The notes beneath the pieces were generated by a model. It was not told the DNA's origin and searched no databases. It saw nothing but the letters and a program-made list of their open reading frames with translations. This document shows positions 61,303-64,000 of a DNA stretch of 64,000 bases, in pieces. The stretch covers positions 15,479 to 79,478 of the forward strand of contig DAHWJX010000085.1 of the NCBI GenBank assembly GCA_027343965.1, written 5' to 3'. The stretch comes from JAKACU01 sp021821185. Lineage in GTDB: Bacteria; Bacillota; Bacilli; Alicyclobacillales; SLC66. Position 1 is the first letter of the stretch, and each line of letters begins with the position of its first letter. A program made the position numbers and the translations under genes.

Positions 61303-62112
61303 ATGAAAGCTGGGCCGAAAATCGGCATAGCGTTAGGTAGTGGTGGCGCTCGAGGGTTGGCTCATATCGGCGTGCTAGAAGTACTTGAGGAACATAGGAT
61401 TCCGATTTCTGGTGTTTCAGGCTCGAGTATGGGCGCCTTGCTTGGGGCGATTTATGCAACAGGCGCTCCTATTACGATGATGAAACGGCTAGCGATGAAT
61501 CTTCCTATCTCACAATGGGTTGATTTGACGATGCCTCGTATGGGCTTTGTGCTTGGTCAACGCATACATAAGATGATACGTCTATTAACGAAAGAGCGCA
61601 CATTTGCCGAAACCGTCATACCTCTTGCCGTTGTGGCAACGGATCTTGAACTAGGTGAACGCGTCGTGTTTATGTCCGGTCCTATTCACGAAGCTGTACG
61701 TGCTAGTATCGCGATTCCTGGTATTTTTGTCCCTCATCGCATCAATGGACGTATGTTAGTTGATGGTGGCGTGATCGATCGCGTGCCGATATCAGCAGCT
61801 CGAGATCTAGGGTGCGATCTTGTGGTGGCCGTAGATGTTGGGCTGTTTGATCGTTTGCCACCCGTCAAAAATGTTATTGATGTAATCGTACAATCCATTG
61901 ATATCATGGAGCGAGAAGTATTTCGAAACCGCATTTTAGACGCGGATTTCGTGGTTCGTCCAAAATTGGATTTGATGAGTTCAACTTCTTTTACAGGCAT
62001 TGACCGTGCCATTGAGGCAGGGCGGGAGGCTATGCAAGCGCTCATCCCTGATCTAATCGCGTTACTTGAAGAGAAAGGTGCTTTGTCCCATGAATCAGAT
62101 GATGCCTGCTAA
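61303..62112 (+). CDS. ylbK: Patatin-like phospholipase family protein YlbK
   Basis: A 269-residue patatin-fold protein. The oxyanion-hole GSGGARGLAHIG, the nucleophile motif GVSGSSMGALLGA (Ser in GSSMG near residue 44) and the catalytic Asp in LVDGGVIDRVP near residue 154 are intact, so hydrolase activity is expected. Substrate unknown. The frame begins at 61297, but GGGGG is one base away from that ATG and six from the ATG at 61303. Overlaps ylbL by 23 bases. Confidence 0.88.
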   Translation: MKAGPKIGIALGSGGARGLAHIGVLEVLEEHRIPISGVSGSSMGALLGAIYATGAPITMMKRLAMNLPISQWVDLTMPRMGFVLGQRIHKMIRLLTKERTFAETVIPLAVVATDLELGERVVFMSGPIHEAVRASIAIPGIFVPHRINGRMLVDGGVIDRVPISAARDLGCDLVVAVDVGLFDRLPPVKNVIDVIVQSIDIMEREVFRNRILDADFVVRPKLDLMSSTSFTGIDRAIEAGREAMQALIPDLIALLEEKGALSHESDDAC

Positions 62113-63160
62113 TGCAGCCAAAAGAAAACGTCCGTGGTTTTTTATCAGTGTGATTATCGTTTGCGTGATCTTGATCGCGTTGTCGTATATCCCACTTCCG
62201 TATTACATTTATTCACCAGGGAGTGCAGAAAGTCTGCAACCGCTGATTCAGGTGTCTGGTGGACACAAAACAGAAAAAGGATCTTTTATGTTGACGACCG
62301 TCTATGTGGTGTACGCTAAAAATGTGTACGATTTATTGTATGGATTGTCCTTGCCAGATCATCAGTTGCTCCCCGTGTCACAAGTTGATCCGGGCCTTAC
62401 GGATCGCCAGTATACCCAGATTGAAGACTATATGATGACTTCATCGCACCAATCTGCTGAAATCGCGGCTTTGCAGTATCTAAAAAAACCTGTTCAGGTT
62501 CATGTTTTAGGCGTACAGGTTATTTATGTATACCCTTCGTCAAAAGCCGAAGGATTGTTGCAACCGGGTGATGTTATTACATCGATCGATGGACAAAATC
62601 TACAAAACCCTTCCCGACTTGTTCAGGTGCTACGACACGCAACTGTCGGCGAAAAAGTTTCGCTCTCCATTTTGCGAGGAGGTCGCAAACTACAACTTTC
62701 CGTTCCCTTGGTCAGTCTTACTGCAAATCCTAAGCAACATGAAGTGGGACTAGGGATCAGTGCTGGATTGGCTGTATCGGTTAAAACGCCGATTCGTATT
62801 CGCATCAATAGTGGTGACATCAACGGTCCCTCTGCTGGTTTGATGTTTACCCTTGAAGTAATTAATCAGTTGTATAAGCATGGCGACTTGACCAAAGGGT
62901 ATCGTATTGCAGGGACTGGAACGATGTCTGAAAATGGCATCGTCGGGCAGATCGGTGGCGTGGAACATAAGATTGTGGCTGCCGCCAATGCACACGCGAA
63001 TTACTTTTTTGTTCCGATGGATACAAGCAAAGGAGACACCAATGAGGCTCATGCCATGGAGGCAGCCAAGAGAATTCACACTACTATGAAAGTTATACCA
63101 GTACACACATTGAAGCAAGCGATAGGATTTTTGCAGCATTTGCCGCAAAAGCGTGTTTGA
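62090..63160 (+). CDS. ylbL: Membrane-anchored PDZ/Lon-type serine protease YlbL (SepM-like)
   Basis: A 356-residue protein: one N-terminal span (residues about 13-35), a PDZ domain near 140-215 (VIYVYPSSKAEGLLQPGDVITSIDGQNL), and a C-terminal Lon-like (S16) domain. The catalytic dyad is Ser248 in DINGPSAGLMF and Lys294 in GGVEHKIVAAA. Relatives process signalling peptides (SepM) or take part in DNA-damage checkpoint recovery by degrading a division inhibitor (B. subtilis YlbL). ATG at 62090, inside ylbK, follows GAGAAAGGTG. Confidence 0.92.
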   Translation: MNQMMPANAAKRKRPWFFISVIIVCVILIALSYIPLPYYIYSPGSAESLQPLIQVSGGHKTEKGSFMLTTVYVVYAKNVYDLLYGLSLPDHQLLPVSQVDPGLTDRQYTQIEDYMMTSSHQSAEIAALQYLKKPVQVHVLGVQVIYVYPSSKAEGLLQPGDVITSIDGQNLQNPSRLVQVLRHATVGEKVSLSILRGGRKLQLSVPLVSLTANPKQHEVGLGISAGLAVSVKTPIRIRINSGDINGPSAGLMFTLEVINQLYKHGDLTKGYRIAGTGTMSENGIVGQIGGVEHKIVAAANAHANYFFVPMDTSKGDTNEAHAMEAAKRIHTTMKVIPVHTLKQAIGFLQHLPQKRV

Positions 63161-63185
63161 CAGGATCGTGACGAGTCGGTATACT
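63157..63185 (+). promoter_or_regulatory. Sigma-A promoter of yceD-rpmF
   Basis: A perfect TTGACA at 63157-63162 and TATACT at 63180-63185 with a 17-base spacer. It begins within the ylbL stop region and would start a transcript near 63192, encoding the DUF177 protein and L32. Confidence 0.85.
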
Positions 63186-63215
63186 AACTTTTGTTGTGAT
63201 CGGAGTGTTGCGGTT

Positions 63216-63731
63216 GTGACCATGACGTGGACGGAAGCAGCTAAACCAGGCGGTAAGAGCTTTTCGCTGATCGTCGATATACCTTTACAAGCCGTTTCGG
63301 GGTATGATGTGGTAGGCTTAGGGCCTGTACAGGTCGATGGGACAGCTCGTGCTGAAGGATCGCTTTGTACAGTACATGGCATACTGCAGGCAGTCATAAC
63401 CTACCGGTGTGTAAGGTGTTTGACGCAAGTGAATAATAGCGTTGATACGTCCTTTTCCTTCGTGCTTTCGAAGCACCCGCTATCAAAGGAACAAGAGGAA
63501 CGAGATGTTGTTTATGTTCCTCAAGAAGAGATCGATTTGCAACCCATGGTGCAACAAGAATTGATCTTGGCACTAGAGATTCAACCACTGTGTAAGTCTG
63601 ATTGCGCAGGACTCTGCCCCGTTTGTGGTACGAACCGCAATATCATCGCTTGCACATGTGATGATTCGGCGATCGATCCCCGGCTTAGTGTGTTGTCATC
63701 CTTTTTTGACGATGACCATGATAACTGGTAA
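63216..63731 (+). CDS. yceD: YceD/DUF177 family protein (YlbN)
   Basis: A 171-residue protein of the large-ribosomal-RNA accumulation family, always encoded with rpmF. Cysteines occur in YRCVRCL near residue 72 and in the C-terminal CKSDCAGLCPVCGTNRNIIACTC, a zinc-ribbon-like end. In E. coli and plants YceD homologues affect 23S rRNA levels. The frame opens at 63153, but that lies upstream of the transcript start; GTG at 63216 has GGAG ten bases upstream, and the ATG at 63222 is the alternative. Length agrees with B. subtilis YlbN (about 172). Confidence 0.85.
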   Translation: MTMTWTEAAKPGGKSFSLIVDIPLQAVSGYDVVGLGPVQVDGTARAEGSLCTVHGILQAVITYRCVRCLTQVNNSVDTSFSFVLSKHPLSKEQEERDVVYVPQEEIDLQPMVQQELILALEIQPLCKSDCAGLCPVCGTNRNIIACTCDDSAIDPRLSVLSSFFDDDHDNW

Positions 63732-63768
63732 TATGAGATGGATATTCTTGTGCCGGGAGGTGTAATAC

Positions 63769-63945
63769 ATGGCGGTACCTCAACACCGTGCATCCAAGAC
63801 GAGAAAAAGACTGCGTCGCACACATTTTAAGCTGTCGATCCCAGGGATGGTAGAGTGCCCGCAATGCCATGAGATGAAGTTGTCTCATCGCGTTTGTCCT
63901 AATTGCGGAACTTATAATCGACGTCAAGTGATTGAACAAGCGTAA
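63769..63945 (+). CDS. rpmF: 50S ribosomal protein L32
   Basis: A 58-residue protein beginning [20 protein letters not shown], with the zinc-binding pairs CPQC and CPNC (C+ form) and ending [20 protein letters not shown] lies upstream. It follows yceD by 37 bases, the standard pairing. Confidence 0.96.
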   Translation: MAVPQHRASKTRKRLRRTHFKLSIPGMVECPQCHEMKLSHRVCPNCGTYNRRQVIEQA

Positions 63946-63951
63946 GGGAAA

Positions 63952-63993
63952 AGAGGGTCTTGGCGTACTTGCGTCCAATGACACTCTTTTTTT
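63952..63993 (+). terminator. Terminator after rpmF
   Basis: AGAGGGTCTTGG pairs imperfectly with CCAATGACACTCT and is followed by seven T. It ends the yceD-rpmF transcript near the window edge. Confidence 0.7.
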
Positions 63994-64000
63994 ATAAGCG

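Noticed and set aside
62750..63397. 215-codon open frame on the - strand
   Set aside because: It lies antisense to ylbL and yceD, which have clear family motifs; its protein has low-complexity, unfamiliar composition and no ribosome site was seen.
1..64000. tRNA/rRNA genes, CRISPR array, insertion sequence, prophage, toxin-antitoxin or defence island
   Set aside because: I looked for these on both strands and found no supporting sequence; the window is nearly filled by conserved chromosomal genes.

Overview
The window comes from the chromosome of an endospore-forming member of the Bacillota. It carries the mother-cell and forespore sigma factors sigE and sigG, the pro-sigma-E protease spoIIGA, spoVE and spoVM. 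Gene order follows the Bacillus subtilis dcw-spoIIG-ylm-pyr-ylo region closely. Base composition looks moderate and protein sequences diverge from Bacillus, which would fit an Alicyclobacillus-like lineage. That placement is an inference and cannot be settled from the sequence alone. Nearly everything reads on the + strand in long, tightly packed operons with one- to four-base overlaps. I see no tRNA or rRNA genes, no CRISPR array, no insertion sequence and no prophage.

Layout. Bases 1-9800 hold the end of the division/cell-wall cluster: murD tail, spoVE, murG, murB, murA, divIB, two DUF881 genes, sbp, ftsA, ftsZ, closed by a terminator. Bases 9820-12460 hold the sporulation block spoIIGA-sigE-sigG, with a spoIIG-type promoter (Spo0A-box-like sites, abnormally long spacer) and a sigma-F/G-type promoter before sigG. 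Bases 12540-19420 hold ylmC-pgeF-ylmE-sepF-ylmG-ylmH-divIVA-ileS. A small membrane protein on the - strand, a DksA/TraR-like protein, lspA and rluD follow. Bases 21980-32400 are a complete UMP biosynthesis operon, pyrR-pyrB-pyrC-carA-carB-pyrK-pyrD-pyrF-pyrE, with one PyrR-controlled attenuator in its leader.

Bases 32400-37900 are the most lineage-specific part: an MFS transporter, a DUF2254-like membrane protein and, on the - strand, an unusual SDR-fold protein followed by rqcH. Bases 38017-53863 hold a P-type Ca2+-ATPase gene, then yicC, remA, rpoZ, coaBC, priA, fmt, rsmB, rlmN, prpC, prkC, rsgA and rpe; gmk and def are absent from the places they occupy in B. subtilis. Bases 54000-59490 hold spoVM, rpmB (-), yloU, fakA (yloV), recG and psd. 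Two paralogous 39- and 44-residue single-span membrane peptides (-) and an approximately 380-base non-coding stretch with several hairpins precede the last block, rsmD-coaD-ylbK-ylbL-yceD-rpmF.

Functionally the window joins peptidoglycan precursor synthesis and septum placement to commitment to sporulation, pyrimidine synthesis, translation and ribosome quality control, and Ser/Thr phospho-signalling at the cell wall. I found no clearly novel multi-gene system. The best leads are the SDR protein with an altered active site next to rqcH, the twin membrane peptides, the structured leader of rsmD, and several regulatory layouts (spoIIG promoter, composite terminator/promoter before pgeF, terminator-like hairpin before ileS).
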